DNA from: Pomphorhynchus laevis
Taxonomy: Eukaryota; Acanthocephala; Palaeacanthocephala; Echinorhynchida; Pomphorhynchidae
DNA length: 64,000 nt
Direction: 5' to 3'
Assembly (NCBI GenBank): GCA_012934845.2
Contig: WNNJ02003206.1
Location: 1-64,000, forward strand
Shown: piece by piece, positions 1-12,579 of the stretch
How positions within the stretch are numbered: position 1 is the first letter of the stretch
How the letters are laid out: each line of letters starts with the position of its first letter
Made by a program: the position numbers and the translations under genes
Notes under the pieces: model-generated
The model's database searches: none
What the model was told of the DNA's origin: nothing
What the model saw: only the letters and a program-made list of their open reading frames with translations

Positions 1-118
1 AGCGAAACGTTTCAAAATAATACTCTGCAGCTGTCTCTGGTTTTTTCTTCAATGCGTAACAACTATTGTGCCGTATCCTCATTTAAGGATCCCAGAGGGT
101 GATTAAAAGAATCTCAAG

Positions 119-121
<3 letters not shown>

Positions 122-208
<87 letters not shown>
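122..208. repeat. (TA)n microsatellite
   Basis: An uninterrupted TA dinucleotide tract of about 85 bp lies in the presumed intron upstream of the exon at 306-437. The tyrosine/isoleucine open frame running through it has no coding meaning. Similar tracts occur at 8559-9217, 24300-24556, 25624-25675 and 32938-33035. Confidence 0.97.
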
Positions 209-211
<3 letters not shown>

Positions 212-305
212 AACGGATACACAAACAATGCATAAAAAATTTAAAAAAGAAATTAAACATTTAAGGCAAAATTTACTGTCCAGTATCTATTTCTTCTTCT
301 TTTAG

Positions 306-437
306 GTGCATTTCCGGGCAAGAAGAGCATTAATTAAAGAATATATAGATGAAAATTTGACCATTCTACACAGTTTTGAACATTCAATAGTACCTGCAAA
401 TGGCGAATGTAATTTTTCTGCATTGGAAAGCGACTAA
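306..437 (+). CDS. terminal exon of an unidentified host gene
   Basis: A pyrimidine-rich stretch (ttcttcttcttttag) gives a strong 3' splice site ending at 305. The following 43 codons are open (start VHFRARRALIKEYIDEN, end NFSALESD) and finish with TAA at 435-437. A polyadenylation signal AATAAA lies at 625-630. The length and codon composition look coding, unlike the flanking AT-rich DNA. The previous exon cannot be fixed: bases 1-77 are open in one frame up to a possible donor (gtaaca at 78) that would join in phase, but this is weak. I do not recognise the protein; the exon call is inference from splice-site quality and an open frame. Confidence 0.55.
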   Translation: MHFRARRALIKEYIDENLTILHSFEHSIVPANGECNFSALESD

Positions 438-906
438 ATGGGCTAGATGTATAGAATTTAATGATGGATGAACTAAATTGCTTATTGAATAATTATTGCT
501 TTTGTGATTTTTGTTGCTTTTAAGAATATAAAAATAGAGCATTCGACAAACAAATCGTACGTTTTTGATGATGAACGAGCAAAATATAATTAAATTTTTT
601 TTATTAATTCTTATCCCAAATTCCAATAAATTATAAAAGAACCGTTATTATTCTTCAAAGATTTCACATGATTAAGTAAAAATGCATAAAGCACAGATCT
701 ACCAATTACAAATATTAAGCCCCATTTCCGATAACAGTGGATAATACGAATCTAATTTTTTCAACTTAAAAATTTAAATCTTACAAGATCATCAATCCAT
801 AATGTTCAAACTAACATCAGCATATTCAGCAACGGATCACCGTACCGTTAATCAAAAACACTTCTAATGCAACCAAACTAATAATGAATATAATCATTAA
901 TGAATT
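438..906. other. 3' UTR and AT-rich intergenic DNA
   Basis: I see no coding exon or RNA gene here. The proximal part is probably the 3' UTR of the upstream gene (AATAAA at 625-630). The distal end abuts the terminal motif of PLE1 copy A. Confidence 0.5.
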
Positions 907-1112
907 AAATCAGCTAACTGAGTCTACGTATTTAATATAATTATAAAATAAACAAAACAAATTAATGCTAAATCAAAATTTAATAATTAAATAATAAAAT
1001 TAATAATTGTTCTTAGATTTCTATAATTTAAATCGACTTAAAATAAAAAAAATTGAAATTTAAAATAAACGTCATTTTTATGAATTGACTAATAACTAAC
1101 AGACGTTGTATC

Positions 1113-1253
1113 AGAATAAGAATTAGAGGTCATCAGGAGGAACTGCTATGCTATCAGGTTTCGGCCCCTAACTCCTCTACCCAACATAGCAGCGGGGCCA
1201 AATACATGCTAATGATGTAGTTCCTCTGAAATAACTATCTAGTATCTTATTCT
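1113..1253 (-). ncRNA. structured 3' module of PLE1 copy A (pseudoknot candidate)
   Basis: This is the reverse-strand equivalent of the copy B module at 14861-15001. The same helices can be drawn: GGCCCC/GGGGCC (1194-1199 with 1163-1168) interleaved with CTGCTATG/CATAGCAG (1185-1192 with 1143-1150). A GAGGAA/TTCCTC outer stem and AGAATAAG/CTTATTCT (1246-1253 with 1113-1120) enclose them. Pairing is complete in this copy although its RT is dead, which probably reflects recency rather than selection. Confidence 0.5.
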
Positions 1254-1263
1254 AATACAAAGT

Positions 1264-3037
1264 ATATTATTTATTATCCATCCATAAAAATTTGCCACTT
1301 AAGAGTTTAAATTTATTCTTTATATTATTGTGTTGATTTATATATTTTACTATTTTCTGCTTGATGTTATTTTTATAGTAACCTAGTTTAAAATATGTAT
1401 CTATTAAATTATTTAAATGATTTTGAAGAAAGCCAATATCATTACATATTGTTGCAATTCTTAAAATTTCATTATTTAATGTATTATATTTTATATTATA
1501 TGGTATGCATGAATGCTCATGCAAAAATATGTTTCTTGTAAATTTAAATATGTCATCTTTACGATATAAATTAATAGTAGTTTTAGTTAATGTTATTTAA
1601 TGTTCATATCTAGATATACACCTTCTTTATCATTAATATTGGTTTTGTTAAGAATAAGGCTTTCTGGATAAATGTGCTCACTAATTGAATAAAAATTATT
1701 AGAATTAAATACACATATATCATCAATGTATCGAAACATATATTTCATATATTTATATTGTTTAGATTTAGTTTTTACACAGTTATGAACAAATTCATAT
1801 TCTATAAAGCTTAAAAACAAGTCAGCTATAATTGGGCTACTATTACCACCCATTGGAACACCTTTAACTTGTCTAAATATAGATGTCCCTTCTTTTAAAT
1901 AATTTTGATTTATCAAAATATTTAAGGATTATATTAATTCAATTATATCCATATATTTATATTTACTTGATGGTTTAATTTTTGTTAGATAGGCGTTATA
2001 ATTATTATAACATATATATGTATATCTTTTTCTGAATATACGATTAATTAATTTTACTAACGCTCCTTTAATATCTACTAAATCTAAATTTGTATAAAGC
2101 GTGCTAAAATCGTATGTATTTATATTTTGAAAATTTATTCCTTTTGTCTGTTCTAAAAATTCTTTTGTAGAATTAATACTGAAATAGTGTTTTATACCAG
2201 TATTAATTTCGATTACCTTACAATATTTTTTGAAGTGTATTTTAATTACTAAGTATTTTATTCATATAAACCGAAAGTGATTTTAATGTACATTTAAACG
2301 CACTACATATGAACCTAGGTTTTATTGGATTTTTATGTAATTTTGGATTCCAATATAATATAGGTATAGTTTTATTATCTAATTCAACCTTTATACCCTT
2401 TTTATCCATTATTGAACAGTGACTTGTAATAATTGTTTCTAAACTCAACTTACTACGTTCATATGTTGGATTTACATTTAAATCATTAGAATTAACCTCT
2501 TTCATTAGTATATCATAATAAAGCTTTTTGCATATGAAGACAAAGTTATTACTAGCTTTATCAATAGTTGTTATTATATAGTTATCCTTTAATTTAGTAA
2601 GTTCTGTATACATATCTTTATTAATTTTATCTTTCCTTTTATAATTGTTTGTTTTTTTCATTTTATTTTTAATTTTATCAAATATATAATCTTTCCAAAT
2701 TTTTATCTTAGATATATTCGAGCTTTCACTATTAATCAGCCTACTAAAGTTATCATTTAAGTTATTATATAACGAACTGTAAATTTTATTTTTGTCGTTG
2801 TTGTTATTTAATCTATATTTATATCCTTTTGATAGCAGCTTTCTTAATTCACAATTTTCAATTAATTCTAGATTATGGGTACATATATGTTCATTTATTT
2901 TATCAAAACTAAGACTTTTACAATTGCATTCTGTTTCCATTATGTTTCTAATATTATCGTTACATATTGATTTTAATTCTATATTATAATTACAAATTTT
3001 TCGTCCTAATGGTGGTAGGAGTTTATACCTTATTTTC
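1264..3037 (-). pseudogene. broken reverse transcriptase of PLE1 copy A
   Basis: The coding remnant is split into three open pieces (2242-2940, 1593-1916 and 1267-1524). Compared with copy B there is a small deletion near 2248 that shifts the frame, a nonsense change near 1930 (GAA to TAA), and a one-base deletion near 1597. Motif B (VKGVPMGGNSSPIIADLF) and motif C (FRYIDD) are still readable. It keeps a Cys-Asn-Cys where copy B has Cys-Asn-Tyr, so in this zinc-finger-like spot the dead copy is closer to the expected form. It cannot make a full RT. Confidence 0.88.
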
Positions 3038-3040
3038 AGA

Positions 3041-5614
3041 ATGTTTTACAATATATTCCTAAAATATTTAATATATATTTAATAATATATATTATAATAT
3101 AATATTTATATTTGTAATGATTTACAAATATAAATCATTACAAAATATGATGTCAACAATGTTTTGCAACGATAAACCAAATTAACTTTTTGGAAAATTG
3201 AACAAACCAATTTAATTTTGTTTATATTAAAAATAAATCTTTCATATATTCATTTAATTTAGGAGCAAGGGCTACGAATTAAAAAATACACATATTACTT
3301 AAATATTTCGTTTCTTTTTAGCACTATTATAAGAAAAATTGATTATGCTTTAAAAATAAAAAGTTTAAATAATTGATCGTTTAGTTTTTATTTATGTGAT
3401 TGTTTTAATGTGTAATTTGTTTTTCATATATTTATGAACTTTAAATTAGATTATTTTTTATGAACTTTTTATACTCTTTACAATATTATATTTGTTTAAT
3501 ATTTACTAATGATTTTTTTCCGAAATGATTTTTCATATAATTAATATATTAATATTAATCTTTATATGTAAAATGTGTATGTGCAATATCACTATTAATA
3601 TAACTAATAATTTAGTGTTTAATTATCAATAGATGAAATTAATTTAAATTAAAAATAAATGCTTTTTATCTAAAAGTACATTCTTCAAATACGTAATTAT
3701 TGGGTTTGCTTAAGCTAGATTCTTCAATTAAATTATTTTTTTTGCGATAAAGACAGCGATAATTTGCTCCTTATAATTGTAAGATTTATGTAATCGATGA
3801 ACTAATGGACATAATTCAAAGTTGCCATCATTGCGCTATTGTTATAACGTTTATACATTACGTTCGTAATTTTTATCACCACTTATTTCCTAAATGATAT
3901 AATCCACTTTGATGTGTAGCAAATAAATGTGCATTATTTTTTATTGGTAATCAGAAACTCGTGTGCTTCATAATTAGGTGGTCTCAATTTCTCGAGTACT
4001 TTATAGTGAATGAGAAAATGTTTTGTTGCAAAATTATTAATTGCGCATATAACGTAGAGGTACATGCTTACGTAATTACCAGGTAGAATTAAAGTGCATC
4101 TAGTTAAAAGGTAAGAAAAAATTAAAATTAAATATTGAATGACAATTTAATAGCATTTTATCAATCTTAAAGATTATTCATTACTTTTCAAAGTCCGATT
4201 CGATACTGATATATAATAATCGTGCTCAAAGCAATTATTATTCTTTCCGAATTCAATACAATTCTTTATTCGAAAAATAAGATAACGATAATTCGAGGTT
4301 TTTACCAAAGCGCAATTCTACTTTGAAAAATATGCAACTTCAAGCTAAATTTCTTGGTTGTGTTGATTTAAGCGACGCTCAGCTCAACACATTTAAATAA
4401 AGCATTTTTCATTAATGAACGTTGGAGATTTTAAGCTAAAATGTATACAAATTAAATGTTGTTTTTTTTATCAATTAAAATAATAAAAAAATATAAAAAT
4501 GGTTTTAAGTTTTTTTATTTAATAAAAAATAATCACAATAAAGTTTTGAAAATTGTTTTATGTATTTTATTTCATGAATCTAATTAATTAAATTAATTGA
4601 TCTCAATATGCATTATTATAATTATAATTATAATTTATACTACTTTTGATTAAATAATTTATTTATTTATTTATTATAATTCCAAAATACTACTTTATAG
4701 AAGCAGCATTTAGTTTTGCGCTCAATAAGTCGCCAAAATTATAAATTAGTTGTCTAACTTTGTAATCTGTTGAATGGGTACACATCAATGTTTTAATTCG
4801 CGAAAAAATTCGTTGAGTTCATATCTACTACTGATTTACATTTTAATTTATTTAAGATAACATGAATTTATTATTTCTAAATTCACTTTGAAGTCACAAC
4901 TTATATCATAACTTATCAAACATAATATGAAAACTTTAATAATTTTGTTAAACACACAAAGTTGTTCCTCGGAATACTTGTTTATACTAAATTTGTAAAT
5001 TTAATCATTAAATTTATTAAATTTTATTAAATTTTAAAGTTTATTTTTTAAATACAAACTTTACTTGAATTAGTGCTTAACTTTACTCCTATTGCTGTAA
5101 TTCAATTTGACCTTGTTGATATCTTGAATATATGACTGTGTTAAGTATCAACAAATCCAGAACCACATAATATGTTACAGGACAACTGGTTATTTTTGCA
5201 AATTTAAAATTTTAATTGTACATTTTAATCAATTTTAATTTATCGATGTATCTATAAGCGCCTTCCTGATTGAGAATGGTAATTTTAGTACAATAAAACT
5301 ATCTGAGCATCTCAATTCATAAAAATATCTGTTTTGCTGATTTTGAGGTTATTAGCGCAATAAAATTTGAGTGTAATGGCACTTGAGTTGGCTGATTATG
5401 ATGCTAAATATTTTTTGAGTCTTTTCACATGTGCAGACTACCATTATCTCCCCTTAATGTGTTTGATTCAACGCATTATTTTTTCATATTAATAATTAAA
5501 ATATTACTGCATCACCTTTTAATTTATTGCTTTCATCTTTATTTTTTATAAAACTATTAAATTTATATATATCCGTATTTATTTAATTGTTTATTTAACT
5601 CATTTAAAATTTAG
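3041..5614. other. AT-rich non-coding DNA
   Basis: Very AT-rich sequence with no recognised transposon. The only coding-like pieces are a weak minus-strand candidate at 3728-3835 and the plus-strand exon that starts at 5615. I see no RNA gene or regulatory motif that I can support. Confidence 0.6.
3728..3835 (-). CDS. candidate exon, possibly broken
   Basis: After an acceptor-like aacaatag (minus strand), 35 codons are open (start RNDGNFELCPLVHRL) and end in TAA just after a run of eight A. In the next frame the reading continues as coding-like sequence (EESSLSKPNNYVFEE) to a stop at 3666-3668. A one-base slip in the homopolymer would join the two into about 56 codons, so this may be a pseudogene, a sequencing error or chance. 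Product not recognised. Confidence 0.28.
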   Translation of the reverse strand, partial: RNDGNFELCPLVHRLHKSYNYKEQIIAVFIAKKII

Positions 5615-5755
5615 TATTTAATGGCGTTGATACAAGGCCAGATAGATCAAACTGCAAATTACGAAATTTATCATGCGCACATAATGAATGTAATCCAAAG
5701 CATGACTAATCGATTAAAAAAATCTACAAAGCTTTTCAGAACAATCAAAATTGTG
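5615..5755 (+). CDS. internal exon of an unidentified host gene
   Basis: The exon is bounded by an acceptor (catttaaaatttag, AG at 5613-5614) and a donor (gtttgt at 5756). It holds exactly 47 open codons in phase 0-0 (start YLMALIQGQIDQTANYEIYH, end LFRTIKIV). The predicted peptide is rich in charged and helical residues and looks like part of a large helical protein. Its base composition is clearly less AT-rich than its flanks. No homologue recognised. It is on the same strand as the host exons at 23.6-24.0 and 40-61 kb, so it could belong to the same gene, but the phase link cannot be shown. Confidence 0.55.
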
Positions 5756-5979
5756 GTTTGTAAACATTTCCTTAAATTAATTATTCATTAACAAAATAAT
5801 ATTTAAATGCTTATCAAAAAATAAAATATCATGAAATATTATACAATTCAAACGTTTTCTCATTCAATATGAACCATAATTCATACTGCAGTCTAAATAT
5901 TATGACAATGTTACGCTCATTCGAATAATAGCGCAAAAAATAATACATGCTTTAAAATATCGCATGTAAATAATTTCAA
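5756..5979. other. intron start and satellite border
   Basis: AT-rich sequence between the exon at 5615-5755 and satellite array 1. Nothing else seen. Confidence 0.5.
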
Positions 5980-7725
5980 GTGTAAATATTATCGCGTGTA
6001 CATAATATCGCACATAAATATTATCGTGTGTAAATAATATCGCGTGTAAATAATATCGCGTGTAAATAATATCGCGTGTAAATAATATCGCGTGTAAATA
6101 ATATCGCGTGTAAATAATATCGCGTGTAAATAATATCGCGTGTAAATAATATCGCGTGTAAATAATATCGCGTGTAAATAATATCGCGTGTAAATAATAT
6201 CGCGTGTAAATAATATCGCGTGTAAATAATATCGCGTGTAAATAATATCGCGTGTAAATAATATCGCGTGTAAATAATATCGCGTGTAAATAATATCGCT
6301 TGTAAATAATATAGCGTGATCATAATTTAGAGTGTAAATAATATCGCGTGTAAATAATATCGCGTGTAAATAATATCGCGTGTAAATAATATCGCGTGTA
6401 AATAATATCGCGTGTAAATAAAATCGCGTGTAAATAAAATCGCGTGTAAATAATATCGCGTGTAAATAATATCGCGTGTAAATAATATCGCGTGTAAATA
6501 ATATCGCGTGTAAATAATATCGCGTGTAAATAATATCGCGTGTAAATAATATCGCGTGTAAATAATATCGCGTGTAAATAATATCGCGTGTAAATAATAT
6601 CGCGTGTAAATAATATCGCGTGTAAATAATATCGCGTGTAAATAAAATCGCGTGTAAATAAAATCGCGTGTAAATAAAATCGCGTGTAAATAATATCGCG
6701 TGTAAATAATATCGCGTGTAAATAATATCGCGTGTAAATAATATCGCGTGTAAATAATATCGCGTGTAAATAATATCGCGTGTAAATAATATCGCGTGTA
6801 AATAATATCGCGTGTAAATAATATCGCGTGTAAATAATATCGCGTGTAAATAATATCGCGTGTAAATAATATCGCGTGTAAATAATATCGCGTGTAAATA
6901 ATATCGCGTGTAAATAATATCGCGTGTAAATAATATCGCGTGTAAATAATATCGCGTGTAAATAATATCGCGTGTAAATATATATCGCGTGTAAATAATA
7001 TCGCGTGTAAATAATATAGCGTGTAAATAATATCGCGTGTAAACAATATCGCGTGTAAACAATATCGCGTGTAAATAATATCGCGTGTAAATAATATCGC
7101 GTGTAAATAATATCGCTTGTAAATAATATCGCGTGTAAATAATATCGCGTGTAAATAATATCGCGTGTAAATAATATCGCGTGTAAATAATATCGCGTGT
7201 AAATAATATCGCGTGTAAATAATATCGCGTGTAAATAATATCGCGTGTAAATAATATCGCGTGTAAATAATATCGCGTGTAAATAATATCGCGTGTAAAT
7301 AATATCGCGTGTAAATAATATCGCGTGTAAATAATATCGCGTGTAAATAATATCGCGTGTAAATAATATCGCGTGTAAATAATATCGCGTGTAAATAATA
7401 TCGCGTGTAAATAATATCGCGTGTAAATAATATCGCGTGTAAATAATATCGCGTGTAAATAATATCGCGTGTAAATAATATCGCGTGTAAATAATATCGC
7501 GTGTAAATAATATCGCGTGTAAATAATATCGCGTGTAAATAATATCGCGTGTAAATAATATCGCGGGTAAATAATATCGCGTGTAAATAATTTCAAGTGT
7601 AAATATTATCGCGTGTAAATAATTTCGCACGTAAATAATATCGTGTGTAAATAATATCGTATGCAAATAATTTAGAGTGTAAATAATATCGCGAGTAAAT
7701 AATATCGCGATATTATAAATAATAT
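5980..7725. repeat. 16-bp satellite array 1
   Basis: About 108 head-to-tail copies of AATAATATCGCGTGTA. Most are identical; variants (ATCGCTTG, AAAATCGCG, AACAATATCGCG, TTTCAAGTG, TTTAGAGTG) cluster near the ends. Because 16 leaves remainder 1 on division by 3, one reading frame passes through all three phases every 48 bp. The strand reading TACACGCGATATTATT has no stop in any phase, so frames of more than 500 codons appear there. They are not genes. Confidence 0.98.
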
Positions 7726-7727
7726 GG

Positions 7728-8540
7728 CTTGTAGCGTGTGCGGATTTTCTAGTTATTCTTAATATGCACAAATGCGTATCCGTTGGTTACGAGGGCAATG
7801 AATTTCTCACAGGATTTCGTTGGCTACTATTGATTTAAAATCCATATGAGCTGCTTAAAAACTGGACTTCGATTATCAGCTCTATCAGTCTTATGTATCA
7901 CTCCTAGACGCCCCTAACCACCCAGCAGTCATCGTCAGTCGGATGAAGTGGTTAGTTGCGTTTCGACTGCTTTTGTGATAACTATAAAGACACCAGCAAT
8001 TCCTCACGATGATTAACAAAACTAAGGTGTAGAATGCGTTTTTACTAAGGTTCGGACAACGTATTACTTTCGGAATCCTGTGATAAATTCAGTGCCCTCG
8101 TAACAAACGGATACGCATTTGTGCATATAAAATGAACACGCAACTGATACGCAACAAATACGCATTTGTGCTTTTTTAAACTCAGGTGCAGAAAACGTAT
8201 TCCTTTCAGAATCCTGTGAGAAATTCAGTGCCCTCGTGACCAACGGATACGCATTTGTGCATAAAAAGAATAATTAGAAATTCCACACACGCAACAAGCC
8301 AGTAAAAACGCTTTCTGCACCTGAGTTTTGTTTAGCATCGTGAGGAATTGCTGGTGTCTTTATAGTTATCACAAAAGCAGTCGAAACGCACTCTAACCAC
8401 TTCATCCGACTGACGATGACTGCTGGGTGGTTAGGGGCGTCTCGGAGTGATACATTAGACTGATGGAGCTGATGATCGAAGTCCAGTTTTTTAGCATCTC
8501 ATATGGATTTTAAATCAATAGTAGCCAGTTTAGGCTCCTG
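7728..8540. repeat. complex palindrome, outer end of left arm
   Basis: The outer half (about 7728-8110) reappears reverse-complemented in the inner half (about 8115-8540). Landmarks are GCACAAATGCGTATCCGTTGG, TTTCTCACAGGATT, CACCAGCAATTCCTCACGATG and CCACCCAGCAGTCATCGTCAG with their complements. The same sequences form the mirror structure at 24575-25350. The GC content is higher than the surroundings. I see no open coding frame; it may be a fold-back element or a decayed repeat cluster. Confidence 0.85.
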
Positions 8541-8555
8541 GACCACAGTTTCAAG

Positions 8556-9219
<664 letters not shown>

Positions 9220-9503
9220 ATTTGTCTTTAAGTTTAGAATATTCGTTCAAATGAAGCACATTGCATAAGACTAGTATTTTGTAGATCGCAACTTATAGAA
9301 GAATTTAAAATTGAATCGTAAAATGTAAACTAACCTACATAAACCAACCAATTAAAAATATTCTCGCCTGCTATTTAATCTCACCTAATTCACTAACAAA
9401 ATTAGACAAAATAAAAATTATACAAAAATTATTTCATTGTAATGAAACATAATAAATGCACATGCAGATAACAATAAAGTCAAAATTTTTATAATATCAA
9501 TAC

Positions 9504-9954
9504 CTGCTTATATTTAGCTGGAAAAACCTGTACTTTTTTCACTGTATCATTTGCAATCATGTACCATCCTCTAATTATCAAAATCGTTAATACAGAAATT
9601 GTGAAATGAATTCACATACCTGAAATAATTCTTTGCACTATCGAGTAAATTTTTAAATACTTCCATTAAACTTGATTTCATGTAAGCATACTTTGATTTA
9701 TCATACGTGTTTACTCTTAGTTCATGTTTAAACCGCTCAATTACACTATAGGCTCCGAATATGCTTATTTTGATACACAAATGAGTGTATTTCATCGATT
9801 CGATTATGAGCTACACATCAAAATAGCATATATACAAAATATTCAGCATAAAAAATGATAATTCAAATATTTACAAGCTTTCTATTATTTCAGTGGATTT
9901 CACAAATTCTCTAATGCTTTAAATAATTTCCTTTAATGATGTTATATCATTCAA
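9504..9954 (-). pseudogene. inverted duplicate of three host exons (left arm)
   Basis: On the minus strand three segments, 9875-9954, 9620-9810 and 9504-9570, duplicate the right-arm exons 23562-23641, 23706-23896 and 23946-24012 with their splice sites. The middle exon encodes the same peptide as the right arm. The first exon carries an in-frame TAA where the right copy has AGA (ATT TAA AGC against ATT AGA AGC). The left set is therefore the decayed duplicate and the right set, on the strand of the other host exons, is probably parental. Confidence 0.7.
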
Positions 9955-10165
9955 CTGCAATCATATTTAAAATATACGTTTTTATTGTCAAATGCAAATA
10001 AAGCTAGATACAAATAGCTTATACAATTATAATTAGAGATATTATATTAAATATATACATATTATATTAAAATATTATATTACATTAAAGATATAAAAGT
10101 AATTTTAAATAATCTAAATTTTTCTTCTTCACATGATAAAATCCCATATAATTCCCTATAATTTC

Positions 10166-10233
10166 AATAGGTTTTTCAAAATGATAAAGTGGATGAAAAT
10201 AATTCATTTTAACAATCAAACAATATTTAAATG
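10166..10233. repeat. 68-bp direct repeat, left copy
   Basis: Starts AATAGGTTTTTCAAAATGAT and ends AATATTTAAATG. It recurs in the same orientation at 12257-12324 with one clear mismatch (GTGGATG against GTTGATG). The two copies bracket a PLE-type 3' module plus satellite array 2, as a long target-site duplication would. Confidence 0.85.
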
Positions 10234-12256
10234 GTCTCGTTTGCGTATATATGCAAACGATGTATGTAAAGTAGATGAGTTAACTGAGTCTACGTATTTT
10301 GGACATAAAAATAAAGATCTTATTTAATTCAGATGTTTAAGTTAAGAAGTTTTTATAAGTAAATTTTTATACCGGGTTTCGACCCAATTAAATATTTTAA
10401 TCTTACGATCTCCTGCAATTCAGATTTTTAAATGTAAGAAATTTTAAGCTAAATTTTCATGATTTGATTAATATCATGAATTAGAATTAAATTAAGTGTC
10501 ATCTGATCCAGATTTGACGTTAGGTTATTAGATTTCGGATCCTATTACTCGACCCAAAACAGCGGCTAGGCAAATCAAATACATGATAATGATGTTTTAA
10601 AGCATTCACTAGATATTGCTTAAAGCATGCATGCGAGATTATTTACATACGATATTATTTACATGCGATATTATTTACACTCTAAATTATTTACACGTGA
10701 TATTATTACATACGATATTATTTACACTCTAAATTATTTACAGGCGATATTATTTACACGTGATATTATTTACTTTCTAAATTATTTACACGCGATTTTA
10801 TTTACACGCGATATTATTTACACTCTAAATTATTTACACGCGATATTATTTACACACTAAACGCGATATAATTTACACGCGATATTATTTACACGCGATA
10901 TTATTTACACGCGATATTATTTACACGCGATATTATTTACACGCGATATTATTTACACGCGATATTATTTACACGCGATATTATTTACACGCGATATTAT
11001 TTACACGCGATATTATTTACGCGATATTATTTACACGCGATATTATTTACACGCGATATTATTTACACGCGATATTGTTTACACGCGATATTGTTTACAC
11101 GCGATATTGTTTACACGCGATATTATTTACACGATATATTATTTACACGCGATATATTATTTACACGCGATAATTTTTACGTGCGATATTATTTACGCGC
11201 GATAATTTTTACACTTGAAATTATTTACACGCGATATAATTTACACCTGATATTATTTACAGGCGATATTATTTACTCGCGATATTATTTACACTCTAAA
11301 TTATTTACACGCGATATTATTTACACACGATATTATTTACACTCTAAATTATTTACACGCGATATTATTTACACGTGATATTATTTACACGCGATATTAT
11401 TTACACGCGATATTATTTACTCGCGATATTATTTACTCGCGATATTATTTACACTCTAAATTATTTACCCGCGATATTATTTACACACCATATTATTTAC
11501 ACTCTAAATTATTTACACGCGATATTATTTACATGCAATATTTTTTACTTGCGATATTATTTACACTCTAAATTACTTACATACGATATTATTTACACAC
11601 CATATTATTTACACTCTAAATTATTTACACGCGATATTATTTACACTCTAAATTATTTACACGCGATATTATTTACACTCTAAATTATTTACACGCGATA
11701 TTATTTACTCGCGATATTATTTACACTCTAAATTATTTTCACGCGATATTATTTACACACCATATTATATTCACTCTAAATTATTTACACGCGATATTAT
11801 TTACACACCATATTATATTCACTTCAAATTATTTACACGCGATATTATTTACACACTATATTATTTACACTCTAAATTATTTACACGCGATATTATTTAC
11901 ACACGATATTTTTTACACGCGATATTATTTACACACCATATTATTTACACCCTAAATTATTTACACGCGATATTATTTAAACACCATATTTTTTACACGC
12001 GATATTATTTACACGCAATATTATTTACTCGCGATATTTTTTACACTTTAAATTATTTACATACGATATTATTTACACACGATATTATTTACGTGCGATA
12101 TTGTTTACACGCGATAATATTTACACTTGAAATTATTTACACGCAAGATTATTTACACGCGATATTATTTACACTCGAAATTATTTACACGCAATATTAT
12201 TTACACCCGATATCATTTACGTGCTATATTATTTACACGATAAATTTTACACTTGA
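10234..12256 (-). mobile_element. putative non-autonomous PLE relative made of a 3' module plus satellite
   Basis: On the minus strand the unit runs from satellite array 2 (12250 down to 10640) into a non-coding module (about 10620-10280) that aligns with the 3' module of PLE1. Shared landmarks are ACATCATTA.CATGTA, TTGGGT.GAG, CCGAAA.CT.ATA and ATGAC. The unit ends with the family terminal motif (AGTTAACTGAGTCTACGTA on the plus strand at 10278-10296). It lacks any RT and is bounded by 68-bp direct repeats. The reading as one insertion is inference; independent expansion of a satellite next to an old PLE end is the alternative. Confidence 0.5.
10640..12250. repeat. 16-bp satellite array 2 (opposite orientation)
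   Basis: The same 16-bp repeat, reading TACACGCGATATTATT on the plus strand. It is more divergent than arrays 1 and 3: many units are TACACTCTAAATTATT or TACACACCATATTATT. Its first ~240 bp match the end of array 3 (22629-22889) variant by variant in reverse complement, so the inverted duplication extends into the satellite. Confidence 0.96.
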
Positions 12257-12324
12257 AATAGGTTTTTCAAAATGATAAAGTTGATGAAAATAATTCATTT
12301 TAACAATCAAACAATATTTAAATG
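12257..12324. repeat. 68-bp direct repeat, right copy
   Basis: Second copy of the 10166-10233 segment, directly after the last satellite units of array 2 and before the 5' flank of PLE1 copy B. Confidence 0.85.
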
Positions 12325-12420
12325 AATAGAGTTAAATGTCCGCTTGTTTCTCAGCCTCATATTGTTAAGATTTTGCGTAGTTTTTTCACATATATTTTTC
12401 ACATATATAATATACAGCAT

Positions 12421-12579
12421 ACTAGTCAAACTATATTTCATAAACATATAAGATTAATAGGACATGATATTAAAAACTGTGAATTATTTATTTAAGAACA
12501 TATTATCGAAGAAAACATTTCAATATTAAATCAAAAACTATTAGAAAAAGAAGATTTTTGGATTAAAACGCTTAATTCC
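12421..12579 (+). pseudogene. remnant of a GIY-YIG-like domain upstream of the RT
   Basis: In frame with the RT start, this segment reads HKHIRLIGHDIKNCELFI, then a TAA at 12493-12495, then EHIIEENISILNQKLLEKED and FWIKTLNS into MYPLGLND. From memory, the pattern [acidic]-FWI-x-x-L-x-x-x-x-P-x-GLN is typical of the end of GIY-YIG domains in PLE-like proteins with an N-terminal endonuclease (Chlamys-type, permuted order). The R-x3-H pair would fit the second GIY-YIG motif. The GIY and YIG strands are missing. Fragment E repeats the segment, also with stops. Confidence 0.5.

Larger units (their letters stand above)
907..3040 (-). mobile_element. PLE1 copy A, 5'-truncated Penelope-like element
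   Basis: On the minus strand this copy matches copy B (12421-15231) almost base for base, from about residue 165 of the RT protein to the 3' end. It carries the stop-codon region at 1264, the structured 3' module at 1113-1253 and the terminal motif at 910-930 (the reverse complement of TACGTAGACTCAGTTAGCTG). The 5' end stops near 3040, inside the RT linker, a truncation typical of target-primed retrotransposition. Strong similarity to B implies recent activity of the family. Confidence 0.9.

Noticed and set aside
5989-7771. Long reverse-strand open frames (hundreds of codons) through the 16-bp satellite, also at 17528-22889
   Set aside because: They follow from a 16-bp unit lacking stops on that strand in all three phases; the peptide is a pure 16-residue repeat with no other coding sign.
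10133-10327. 64-residue frame (copy at 23189-23383)
   Set aside because: It runs across the terminal motif and the 68-bp repeat and has no splice sites or domain.
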